From the NCBI RefSeq assembly GCF_051020975.1, contig NW_027478158.1:13082001-13146000 (forward strand): DNA of 64,000 bases, in the 5' to 3' direction. Each line of letters opens with the position of its first letter. Positions within the stretch are counted from its first letter, which is position 1. The stretch comes from Osmia lignaria lignaria (Eukaryota > Arthropoda > Insecta > Hymenoptera > Megachilidae). Of this stretch, positions 37,830-49,233 are shown piece after piece. Position numbers and translations under genes: made by a program. A model generated the notes under the pieces. The model was not told where the DNA came from. It ran no database searches and worked only from the letters and a program-made list of their open reading frames with translations.

Positions 37830-40800
37830 GCAGAGTTATCTCAAGGAAAGGGGCCACGGTGTTTCTGTATCTCTATTATGTTGGTGCGGCTTCGGAACTT
37901 TTAAATATCTCGATATATCTCGAAAACTACGCTTCTGATCAAAAAATATCAGAGAACGTAAATTGTAGGAAACATAATTGTCTACAAAAAAGGTCTCTTA
38001 ACATTTTGCCATAGCTCGCTTCGTTTCCGAGATATTTGCAGATTTATCTCAAGAGAAGGGGCCTGACGGACATATTTCGAGATATTTCTTCTTCTTGTTG
38101 TTCTTCTTCTGCACAGCTAAGCTGGAAGTGGCATTTGCAGCTCGCAATAGTGCAGAGTTATCGCAAAGATAGGGGCCACGGTGTTTCTGTATCTCTATTA
38201 TGTTGGTGCGGCTTCGGAACTTTTAAATATCTAGATATATCTCGAGAACTACGCATCTGATCAAAAAATATCATAGAACATAAAAAGTAGGAAACCTAAT
38301 TTTCTACAAAAAAGGTCTCTTACCATTTTGCCGTAGCTCGCTTCCTTTCCGAGATATTTGCAGATTTATCTCAAGGGAAGGGGCCTCACGGACATATTTC
38401 GAGATATTTCTTCTTCTTGTTGTTCTTCTTCTGCACAGCTAAGCTGGAAGTGGCATTTGCAGCTCGCAATAGTGCAGAGTTATCTCAAAGAAAGGGGCCA
38501 CGGTGTTTCTGTATCTCTATTATGTTGGTGCGGCTTCGGAACTTTTAAATATCTTGATATATCTCGAGAACTACGCATCTGATCAAAAAATATCATAGAA
38601 CCTAAAAAGTAGGAAACTTAATTCTCTACAAAAAAGGTATCTTAACATTTTGCCATAGCTCTCTTCGTTTCCGAGATATTTGCAGATTTATCTCAAGGGA
38701 AGGGGCCTGACGGACATATTTCGAGATATTTCTTCTTCTTGTTGTTCTTCTTCTGCACAGCTAAGCTGGAAGTGGCATTTGCAGCTCGCAATAGTGCAGA
38801 GTTATCTCAAAGAAAGGGGCCACGGTGTTTCTGTATCTCTATTATGTTGGTGCGGCTTCGGAACTTTTAAATATCTTGATGTATCTCGAGAACTACGCAT
38901 CTGATCAAAAAATATCATAGAACATAAAAAGTAGGAAACCTAATTTTCTACAAAAAAGGTCTCTTAACATTTTGCCGTAGCTCGCTTCGTTTCCGAGATA
39001 TTTGCAGATTTATCTCAAGGGAAGGGGCCTGACGGACATATTTCGAGATATTTCTTCTTCTTGTTGTTCTTCTTCTGCACAGCTAAGCTGGAAGTGGCAT
39101 TTGCAGCTCGCAATAGTGCAGAGTTATCTCAAAGAAAGAGGCCACGGTGTTTCTGTACCTCTATTATGTTGGTGCAGCTTCGGAACTTTTAAATATCTAG
39201 ATATATCTCGAGAACTACGCATCTGATCAAAAAATATCATAGAACATAAAAAGTAGGAAACCTAATTTTGTACAAAAAAGGTCTCTTACCATTTTGCCGT
39301 AGCTCGCTTCCTTTCCGAGATATTTGCAGATTTATCTCAAGGGAAGGGGCCTCACGGACATATTTCGAAATATTTCTTATTCTTGTTGTTCTTCTTCTGC
39401 ACAGCTAAGCTGGAAGTGGCATTTGCAGCTCGCAATAGTGCAGAGTTATCTCAAAGAAAGGGGCCACGGTGTTTCTGTACCTCTATTATGTTGGTGCAGC
39501 TTCGGAACTTTTAAATATCTTGATATATCTCGAGAACTACGCATCTGATCAAAAAATATCATAGAACGTAAATTGTAGGAAACATAATTCTCTACAAAAA
39601 AGGTCTCTTAACATTTTGCCATAGCTCGCTTCGTTTCCGAGATATTTGCAGATTTATCTCAAGGGAAGGGGCCTAACGGACATATTTCGTGATATTTCTT
39701 CTTCTTGTTGTTCTTCTTCTGCACAGCTAAGCTGGAAGTGGCATTTGCAGCTCGCAATAGTACAGAGTTATCTCAAAGAAAGGGGCCCCGGTGTTTCTGT
39801 ATCTCTATTATGTTGGTGCGGCTTCTTAACTTTTAAATATCTCGATATATCTCGAAAACTACGCTTCTGATCAAAAAATATCACAGAACGTAAATTGTAG
39901 GAAACTTAATTCTATACAAAAAAGGTCTCTTAACATTTTGCCATAGCTCGCTTCGTTTCCGAGATATTTGCAGATTTATCTCAAGGGAAGGGGCCTAACG
40001 GACATATTTCCAGATATTTCTTCTTCTTGTTGTTCTTCTTCTGCACAGCTAAGCTGGAAGTGGCATTTGCGGCTCGCACTAGTGCAGAGTTATCTCAAGG
40101 AAAGGGGCCACGGTGTTTCTGTATCTCTATTATGTTGGTGCGGCTTCGGAACTTTTAAATATCTTGATATATCTCGAGAACTACGCATCTGATCAAAAAA
40201 TATCATAGAACATAAAAAGTAGGAAACTTAATTCTCTACAAAAAAGGTCTCTTAACATTTTGCCATAGCTCTCTTCGTTTCCGAGATATTTGCAGATTTA
40301 TCTCAAGGGAAGGGGCCTGACGGACATATTTCGAGATATTTCTTCTTCTTGTTGTTCTTCTTCTGCACAGCTAAGCTGGAAGTGGCATTTGCAGCTCGCA
40401 ATAGTGCAGAGTTATCTCAAAGAAAGGGGCCACGGTGTTTCTGTATCTCTATTATGTTGGTGCGGCTTCGGAACTTTTAAATATCTTGATATATCTCGAG
40501 AACTACGCATCTGATCAGAAAATATCATAGAACATAAAAAGTAGGAAACTTAATTCTCTACAAAAAAGGTCTCTTAACATTTTGCCATAGCTCTCTTCGT
40601 TTCCGAGATATTTGCAGATTTATCTCAAGGGAAGGGGCCTGACGGACATATTTCGAGATATTTCTTCTTCTTGTTGTTCTTCTTCTGCACAGCTAAGCTG
40701 GAAGTGGCATTTGCAGCTCGCAATAGTGCAGAGTTATCTCAAAGAAAGGGGCCACGGTGTTTCTGTATCTCTATTATGTTGGTGCGGCTTCGGAACTTTT

Positions 40801-43800
40801 AAATATCTTGATATATCTCGAGAACTACGCATCTGATCAAAAAATATCGTAGAAGATAAAAAGTAGGAAACTTAATTCTCTACAAAAAAGGTCTCTTAAC
40901 ATTTTGCCATAGCTGGCATCGTTTCCGAGATATTTGCAGATTTATCTCAAGGGAAGGGGCCTGACGGACATATTCCGAGATATTTCTTCTTCTTGTTGTT
41001 CCTCTTCTGCACAGCTAAGCTGGAAGTGGCATTTGCAGGTCGCAATAGTGCAGAGTTATCTCAAGGAAAGGGGCCACGGTGTTTCTGTATCTCTATTATG
41101 TTGGTGCGGCTTCGGAACTTTTAAATATGTCGATATATCTCGAAAACTACGCTTCTGATCAAAAAATATCAGAGAACGTAAATTGTAGGAAACATAATTC
41201 TCTACAAAAAGGTCTCTTAACATTTTGCCATAGCTCGCTTCGTTTCCGAGATATTTGCAGATTTATTTCAAGGGAAGGGGCCTGACGGACATATTTCGAG
41301 ATATTTCTTCTTCTTGTTGTTCTTCTTCTGCACATCTAAACTGGAAGTGGCATTTCCAGCTCGCAATAGTGCAGAGTTATCTCAAAGAAAGGAGCCACGG
41401 TGTTTCTGTATCTCTATTATGTTGGTGCGGCTTCGGAACTTTTAAATATCTTGATATATCTCGAGAACTACACATCTGATCAAAAAATATCATAGAACAT
41501 AAAAAGTAGGAAACTTAATTTGCTACAAATAAGGTCTCTTAACATTTTGCCATAGCTCGCTTCGTTTCCGAGATATTTGCAGATTTATCTCAAGGGAAGG
41601 GGCCTGACGGACATATTTCGAGATATTTCTTCTTCTTGTTGTTCTTTTTCTGCACAGCTAAGCTGGAAGTGGCATTTGCAGCTCGCAATAGTGCAGAGTT
41701 ATCTCAAAGAAAGGGGCCACGGTGTTTCTGTATCTCTATTATGTTGGTGCGGCTTCGGAACTTTTAAATATCTTGATATATCTCGAGAACTACGCGTCTG
41801 ATAAAAAAATATCATAGAACATAAAAAGTAGGAAACATAATTCTCTACAAAAAAGGTCTCTTAACATTTTGCCATAGCTCGCTTCGTTTCCGAGATATTT
41901 GCAGATTTATCTCAAGGGAAGGGGCCTGACGGACATATTTCGAGATATTTCTTCTTGTTGTTGTTCTTTTTCTGCACAGCTAAGCTGGAAGTGGCATTTG
42001 CAGCTCGCAATAGTGCAGAGTTATCTCAAAGAAAGGGGCCACGGTGTTTCTGTATCTCTATTATGTTGGTGCGGCTTCGGAACTTTTAAATATCTCGATA
42101 TATCTCGAAAACTACGCTTCTGATCAAAAAATATCAGAGAACGTAAATTGTAGGAAACATAATTCTCTACAAAAAAAGTCTCTTAACATTTTGCCATAGC
42201 TCGCTTCGTTTCCGAGATATTTGCAGATTTATCTCAAGGGAAGGGGCCTGACGGACATATTTCGAGATATTTCTTCTTCTTGTTGTTCTTTTTCTGCACA
42301 GCTAAGCTGGAAGTGGCATTTGCAGCTCGCAATAGTGCAGAGTTATCTCAAAGAAAGGAGCCACGGTGTTTCTGTATCTCTATTATGTTGGTGCGGCTTC
42401 GGAACTTTTAAATATCTCGATATATCTCGAGAACTACGCGTCTGATAAAAAAATATCATAGAACATAAAAAGTAGGAAACATAATTCTCTACAAAAAAGG
42501 TCTCTTAACATTTTGCCATAGCTCGCTTCGTTTCCGAGATATTTGCAGATTTATCTCAAGGGAAGGGGCCTGACGGACATATTTCGAGATATTTCGTCTT
42601 CTTGTTGTTCTTCTTCTGCACAGCTAAGCTGGAAGTGGCATTTGCGGCTCGCACTAGTGCAGAGTTATCTCAAGGAAAGGGGCCACGGTGTTTCTGTATC
42701 TCTATTATGTTGGTGCGGCTTCGGAACTTTTAAATATCTCGATATATCTCGAAAACTACGCTTCTGATCAAAAAATATCAGAGAACATAAAAAGTAGGAA
42801 ACTTAATTCTCTACAAAAAAGGTCTCTTAACATTTTGCCATAGCTCGCTTCGTTTCCGAGATATTTGCAGATTTATCTCAAGGGAAGGGGCCTAACGGAC
42901 ATATTTCGAGATATTTCTTCTTTATGTTGTTCTTCTTCTGCACAGCTAAGCTGGAAGTGGCATTTGCAGCTCGCAATAGTGCAGAGTTATCTCAAAGAAA
43001 GGGGCCACGGTGTTTCTGTATCTCTATTATGTTGGTGCGGCTTCGGAACTTTTAAATATCGTGATATATCTCGACAATTACGCATCTGATCAAAAAATAT
43101 CATACAACATAAAAAGTAGGAAACTTAATTCTCTACAAAAAAGGTGTCTTAACATTTTCCCATAGCTGGCATCGTTTCCGAGATATTTGCACATTTATCT
43201 CAAGGGAAGGGGCCTGACGGACATATTTCGAGATATTTCTGCTTCTTGTTGTTCTTTTTCTGCACAGCTAAGCTGGAAGTGGCATTTGCAGCTCGCAATA
43301 GTGCAGAGTTATCTCAAAGAAAGGGGCCACGGTGTTTCTGTATCTCTATTATGTTGGTGCGGCTTCGGAACTTTTAAATATCTTGATATATCTCGAGAAC
43401 TACGCGTCTGATAAAAAAATATCATAGAACATAAAAAGTAGGAAACATAATTCTCTACAAAAAAGGTCTCTTAACATTTTGCCATAGCTCGCTTCGTTTC
43501 CGAGATATTTGCAGATTTATCTCAAGGGAAGGGGCCTGACGGACATATTTCGAGATATTTCTTCTTCTTGTTGTTCTTCTTCTGCACAGCTAAGCTGGAA
43601 GTGGCATTTGCGGCTCGCAATAGTGCAGAGTTATCTCAAGGAAAGCGGCCACGGTGTTTCTGTATCTCTATTATGTTGGTGCGGCTTCGGAACTTTTAAA
43701 TATCTCGATATATCTCGAAAACTACGCTTCTGATCAAATAATATCAGAGAACGTAAATTGTAGGAAACATAATTCTCTACAAAAAAGGTCTCTTAACATT

Positions 43801-44047
43801 TTGCCATAGCTCGCTTCGTTTCCGAGATATTTGCAGATTTATCTCAAGGGAAGGGGCCTGACGGACATATTTCGAGATATTTCTTCTTCTTGTTGTTCTT
43901 TTTCTGCACAGCTAAGCTGGAGGTGGCATTTGCAGCTCGCAATAGTGCAGAGTTATCTCAAAGAAAGGGGCCACGGTGTTTCTGTATCTCTATTATGTTG
44001 GTGCGGCTTCGGAACTTTTAAATATCTTGATATATCTCGAGAACTAC
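37830..44047 (+). repeat. Source region of a large segmental duplication within the array
   Basis: Three stretches reappear in order downstream. Stretch 37830-40099 maps to 44913-47182 (offset 7083 bp). Stretch 40518 to about 41410 maps to 47279-48160 (offset 6761, then 6762 after a 1-bp deletion near 41206). Stretch 43061-44047 maps to 48213-49199 (offset 5152). Linked rare markers include TCGCAAAGATAGG, CTTACCATTTTGCC, CTTATTCTTG, GGCTTCTTAAC, TAGCTGGCATCG, CACATCTAAAC and CTGCTTCTTG. Relative to this region the downstream copy lacks one unit and then five units. Confidence 0.85.
41185..41505 (+). repeat. 321-bp unit (one A missing from an A-tract)
   Basis: The tract after TCTCTAC has one A fewer than usual (41203-41207). 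The duplicated counterpart at 47946-48267 has the full tract, so the deletion is private to this copy. Homopolymer position makes a sequencing error possible. Confidence 0.8.
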
Positions 44048-44912
44048 ACGTCTGATAAAAAAATATCATAGAACGTAAAAAGTAGGAAACATAATTCTCT
44101 ACAAAAAAGGTCTCTTAACATTTTGCCATAGCTCGCTTCGTTTCCGAGATATTTGCAGATTTATCTCAAGGGAAGGGGCCTGACGGACATATTTCGAGAT
44201 ATTTCTTCTTCTTGTTGTTCTTCTTCTGCACAGCTAAGCTGGAAGTGGCATTTGCGGCTCGCACTAGTGCAGAGTTATCTCAAGGAAAGGGGCCACGGTG
44301 TTTCTGTATCTCTATTATGTTGGTGCGGCTTCGGAACTTTTAAATATCTTGAGATATCTCGAGAACTACGCGTCTGATAAAAAAATATCATAGAACATAA
44401 AAAGTAGGAAACATAATTCTCTACAAAAAAGGTCTCTTAACATTTTGCCATAGCTCGCTTCGTTTCCGAGATATTTGCAGATTTATCTCAAAGGAAGGGG
44501 CCTGACGGACATATTTCGAGATATTTCTTCTTCTTGTTGTTCTTCTTCTGCACAGCTAAGCTGGAAGTGGCATTTGCGGCTCGCACTAGTGCAGAGTTAT
44601 CTCAAGGAAAGGGGCCACGGTGTTTCTGTATCTCTATTATGTTGGTGCGGCTTCGGAACTTTTAAATATCTTGAGATATCTCGAGAACTACGCGTCTGAT
44701 AAAAAAATATCATAGAACATAAAAAGTAGGAAACATAATTCTCTACAAAAAAGGTCTCTTAACATTTTGCCATAGCTCGCTTCGTTTCCGAGATATTTGC
44801 AGATTTATCTCAAAGGAAGGGGCCTGACGGACATATTTCGAGATATTTCTTCTTCTTGTTGTTCTTCTTCTGCACAGCTAAGCTGGAAGTGGCATTTGCG
44901 GCTCGCACTAGT

Positions 44913-47900
44913 GCAGAGTTATCTCAAGGAAAGGGGCCACGGTGTTTCTGTATCTCTATTATGTTGGTGCGGCTTCGGAACTTTTAAATATCTCGATATA
45001 TCTCGAAAACTACGCTTCTGATCAAAAAATATCAGAGAACGTAAATTGTAGGAAACATAATTCTCTACAAAAAAGGTCTCTTAACATTTTGCCATAGCTC
45101 GCTTCGTTTCCGAGATATTTGCAGATTTATCTCAAGAGAAGGGGCCTGACGGACATATTTCGAGATATTTCTTCTTCTTGTTGTTCTTCTTCTGCACAGC
45201 TAAGCTGGAAGTGGCATTTGCAGCTCGCAATAGTGCAGAGTTATCGCAAAGATAGGGGCCACGGTGTTTCTGTATCTCTATTATGTTGGTGCGGCTTCGG
45301 AACTTTTAAATATCTAGATATATCTCGAGAACTACGCATCTGATCAAAAAATATCATAGAACATAAAAAGTAGGAAACCTAATTTTCTACAAAAAAGGTC
45401 TCTTACCATTTTGCCGTAGCTCGCTTCCTTTCCGAGATATTTGCAGATTTATCTCAAGGGAAGGGGCCTCACGGACATATTTCGAGATATTTCTTCTTCT
45501 TGTTGTTCTTCTTCTGCACAGCTAAGCTGGAAGTGGCATTTGCAGCTCGCAATAGTGCAGAGTTATCTCAAAGAAAGGGGCCACGGTGTTTCTGTATCTC
45601 TATTATGTTGGTGCGGCTTCGGAACTTTTAAATATCTTGATATATCTCGAGAACTACGCATCTGATCAAAAAATATCATAGAACCTAAAAAGTAGGAAAC
45701 TTAATTCTCTACAAAAAAGGTCTCTTAACATTTTGCCATAGCTCTCTTCGTTTCCGAGATATTTGCAGATTTATCTCAAGGGAAGGGGCCTGACGGACAT
45801 ATTTCGAGATATTTCTTCTTCTTGTTGTTCTTCTTCTGCACAGCTAAGCTGGAAGTGGCATTTGCAGCTCGCAATAGTGCAGAGTTATCTCAAAGAAAGG
45901 GGCCACGGTGTTTCTGTATCTCTATTATGTTGGTGCGGCTTCGGAACTTTTAAATATCTTGATGTATCTCGAGAACTACGCATCTGATCAAAAAATATCA
46001 TAGAACATAAAAAGTAGGAAACCTAATTTTCTACAAAAAAGGTCTCTTAACATTTTGCCGTAGCTCGCTTCGTTTCCGAGATATTTGCAGATTTATCTCA
46101 AGGGAAGGGGCCTGACGGACATATTTCGAGATATTTCTTCTTCTTGTTGTTCTTCTTCTGCACAGCTAAGCTGGAAGTGGCATTTGCAGCTCGCAATAGT
46201 GCAGAGTTATCTCAAAGAAAGAGGCCACGGTGTTTCTGTACCTCTATTATGTTGGTGCAGCTTCGGAACTTTTAAATATCTAGATATATTTCGAGAACTA
46301 CGCATCTGATCAAAAAATATCATAGAACATAAAAAGTAGGAAACCTAATTTTCTACAAAAAAGGTCTCTTACCATTTTGCCGTAGCTCGCTTCCTTTCCG
46401 AGATATTTGCAGATTTATCTCAAGGGAAGGGGCCTCACGGACATATTTCGAAATATTTCTTATTCTTGTTGTTCTTCTTCTGCACAGCTAAGCTGGAAGT
46501 GGCATTTGCAGCTCGCAATAGTGCAGAGTTATCTCAAAGAAAGGGGCCACGGTGTTTCTGTACCTCTATTATGTTGGTGCAGCTTCGGAACTTTTAAATA
46601 TCTTGATATATCTCGAGAACTACGCATCTGATCAAAAAATATCATAGAACGTAAATTGTAGGAAACATAATTCTCTACAAAAAAGGTCTCTTAACATTTT
46701 GCCATAGCTCGCTTCGTTTCCGAGATATTTGCAGATTTATCTCAAGGGAAGGGGCCTAACGGACATATTTCGTGATATTTCTTCTTCTTGTTGTTCTTCT
46801 TCTGCACAGCTAAGCTGGAAGTGGCATTTGCAGCTCGCAATAGTACAGAGTTATCTCAAAGAAAGGGGCCCCGGTGTTTCTGTATCTCTATTATGTTGGT
46901 GCGGCTTCTTAACTTTTAAATATCTCGATATATCTCGAAAACTACGCTTCTGATCAAAAAATATCACAGAACGTAAATTGTAGGAAACTTAATTCTATAC
47001 AAAAAAGGTCTCTTAACATTTTGCCATAGCTCGCTTCGTTTCCGAGATATTTGCAGATTTATCTCAAGGGAAGGGGCCTAACGGACATATTTCCAGATAT
47101 TTCTTCTTCTTGTTGTTCTTCTTCTGCACAGCTAAGCTGGAAGTGGCATTTGCGGCTGGCACTAGTGCAGAGTTATCTCAAGGAAAGGGGCCACGGTGTT
47201 TCTGTATCTCTATTATGTTGGTGCGGCTTCGGAACTTTTAAATATCTTGATATATCTCGAGAACTACGCATCTGATCAGAAAATATCATAGAACATAAAA
47301 AGTAGGAAACTTAATTCTCTACAAAAAAGGTCTCTTAACATTTTGCCATAGCTCTCTTCGTTTCCGAGATATTTGCAGATTTATCTCAAGGGAAGGGGCC
47401 TGACGGACATATTTCGAGATATTTCTTCTTCTTGTTGTTCTTCTTCTGCACAGCTAAGCTGGAAGTGGCATTTGCAGCTCGCAATAGTGCAGAGTTATCT
47501 CAAAGAAAGGGGCCACGGTGTTTCTGTATCTCTATTATGTTGGTGCGGCTTCGGAACTTTTAAATATCTTGATATATCTCGAGAACTACGCATCTGATCA
47601 AAAAATATCGTAGAAGATAAAAAGTAGGAAACTTAATTCTCTACAAAAAAGGTCTCTTAACATTTTGCCATAGCTGGCATCGTTTCCGAGATATTTGCAG
47701 ATTTATCTCAAGGGAAGGGGCCTGACGGACATATTCCGAGATATTTCTTCTTCTTGTTGTTCCTCTTCTGCACAGCTAAGCTGGAAGTGGCATTTGCAGG
47801 TCGCAATAGTGCAGAGTTATCTCAAGGAAAGGGGCCACGGTGTTTCTGTATCTCTATTATGTTGGTGCGGCTTCGGAACTTTTAAATATGTCGATATATC

Positions 47901-49199
47901 TCGAAAACTACGCTTCTGATCAAAAAATATCAGAGAACGTAAATTGTAGGAAACATAATTCTCTACAAAAAAGGTCTCTTAACATTTTGCCATAGCTCGC
48001 TTCGTTTCCGAGATATTTGCAGATTTATTTCAAGGGAAGGGGCCTGACGGACATATTTCGAGATATTTCTTCTTCTTGTTGTTCTTCTTCTGCACATCTA
48101 AACTGGAAGTGGCATTTCCAGCTCGCAATAGTGCAGAGTTATCTCAAAGAAAGGAGCCACGGTGTTTCTGTATCTCTATTATGTTGGTGCGGCTTCGGAA
48201 CTTTTAAATATCGTGATATATCTCGACAATTACGCATCTGATCAAAAAATATCATACAACATAAAAAGTAGGAAACTTAATTCTCTACAAAAAAGGTGTC
48301 TTAACATTTTCCCATAGCTGGCATCGTTTCCGAGATATTTGCACATTTATCTCAAGGGAAGGGGCCTGACGGACATATTTCGAGATATTTCTGCTTCTTG
48401 TTGTTCTTTTTCTGCACAGCTAAGCTGGAAGTGGCATTTGCAGCTCGCAATAGTGCAGAGTTATCTCAAAGAAAGGGGCCACGGTGTTTCTGTATCTCTA
48501 TTATGTTGGTGCGGCTTCGGAACTTTTAAATATCTTGATATATCTCGAGAACTACGCGTCTGATAAAAAAATATCATAGAACATAAAAAGTAGGAAACAT
48601 AATTCTCTACAAAAAAGGTCTCTTAACATTTTGCCATAGCTCGCTTCGTTTCCGAGATATTTGCAGATTTATCTCAAGGGAAGGGGCCTGACGGACATAT
48701 TTCGAGATATTTCTTCTTCTTGTTGTTCTTCTTCTGCACAGCTAAGCTGGAAGTGGCATTTGCGGCTCGCAATAGTGCAGAGTTATCTCAAGGAAAGCGG
48801 CCACGGTGTTTCTGTATCTCTATTATGTTGGTGCGGCTTCGGAACTTTTAAATATCTCGATATATCTCGAAAACTACGCTTCTGATCAAATAATATCAGA
48901 GAACGTAAATTGTAGGAAACATAATTCTCTACAAAAAAGGTCTCTTAACATTTTGCCATAGCTCGCTTCGTTTCCGAGATATTTGCAGATTTATCTCAAG
49001 GGAAGGGGCCTGACGGACATATTTCGAGATATTTCTTCTTCTTGTTGTTCTTTTTCTGCACAGCTAAGCTGGAGGTGGCATTTGCAGCTCGCAATAGTGC
49101 AGAGTTATCTCAAAGAAAGGGGCCACGGTGTTTCTGTATCTCTATTATGTTGGTGCGGCTTCGGAACTTTTAAATATCTTGATATATCTCGAGAACTAC
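44913..49199 (+). repeat. Second copy of the segmental duplication, with two internal breakpoints
   Basis: This 4.29-kb copy follows the order of 37830-44047 but lacks one unit at 47183-47278 and five units at 48161-48212. Both junctions lie inside single units, bracketed by diagnostic substitutions from each parent. Private differences from the source include C at 45063 against G at 37980, GCGGCTGGC near 47156 against GCGGCTCGC, and ATATATTTCGAG near 46285 against ATATATCTCGAG. The two copies are otherwise nearly identical by eye. Confidence 0.85.
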
Positions 49200-49233
49200 G
49201 CATCTGATCAAAAAATAACATAGAACATAAAAA

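Larger units (their letters stand above)
21866..41184 (+). repeat. Array domain II: alternation of two end-haplotypes
   Basis: From the unit at 21866 onward, many units end CTCGATATATCTCGAAAAC then CGCTTCTG, usually followed by CATAAATTGTAGG and AAACATAAT, instead of the standard CTCGAGAAC, CGCATCTG and CATAAAAAGTAGG. About 35 units between 22.1 and 57.7 kb carry this end or a close variant, commonly every second or third unit. AAAAACGTCTC also recurs here in place of AAAAAAGGTCTC. The domain contains many 644-bp and 966-bp duplications. Confidence 0.8.
41185..49233 (+). repeat. Array domain III: TCTGATAAAA and CTTTTTCTGC variants
   Basis: CGTCTGATAAAA, which destroys the TGATCA palindrome, occurs only between about 41.8 and 48.6 kb, and TTGTTGTTCTTTTTCTGC only between about 41.6 and 49.1 kb. 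The domain also holds a run of three near-identical units (44082, 44404, 44726) linked by CTTGAGATATCTC and CTCAAAGGAAGG. Its distal part is the end of the segmental duplication. Confidence 0.8.
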
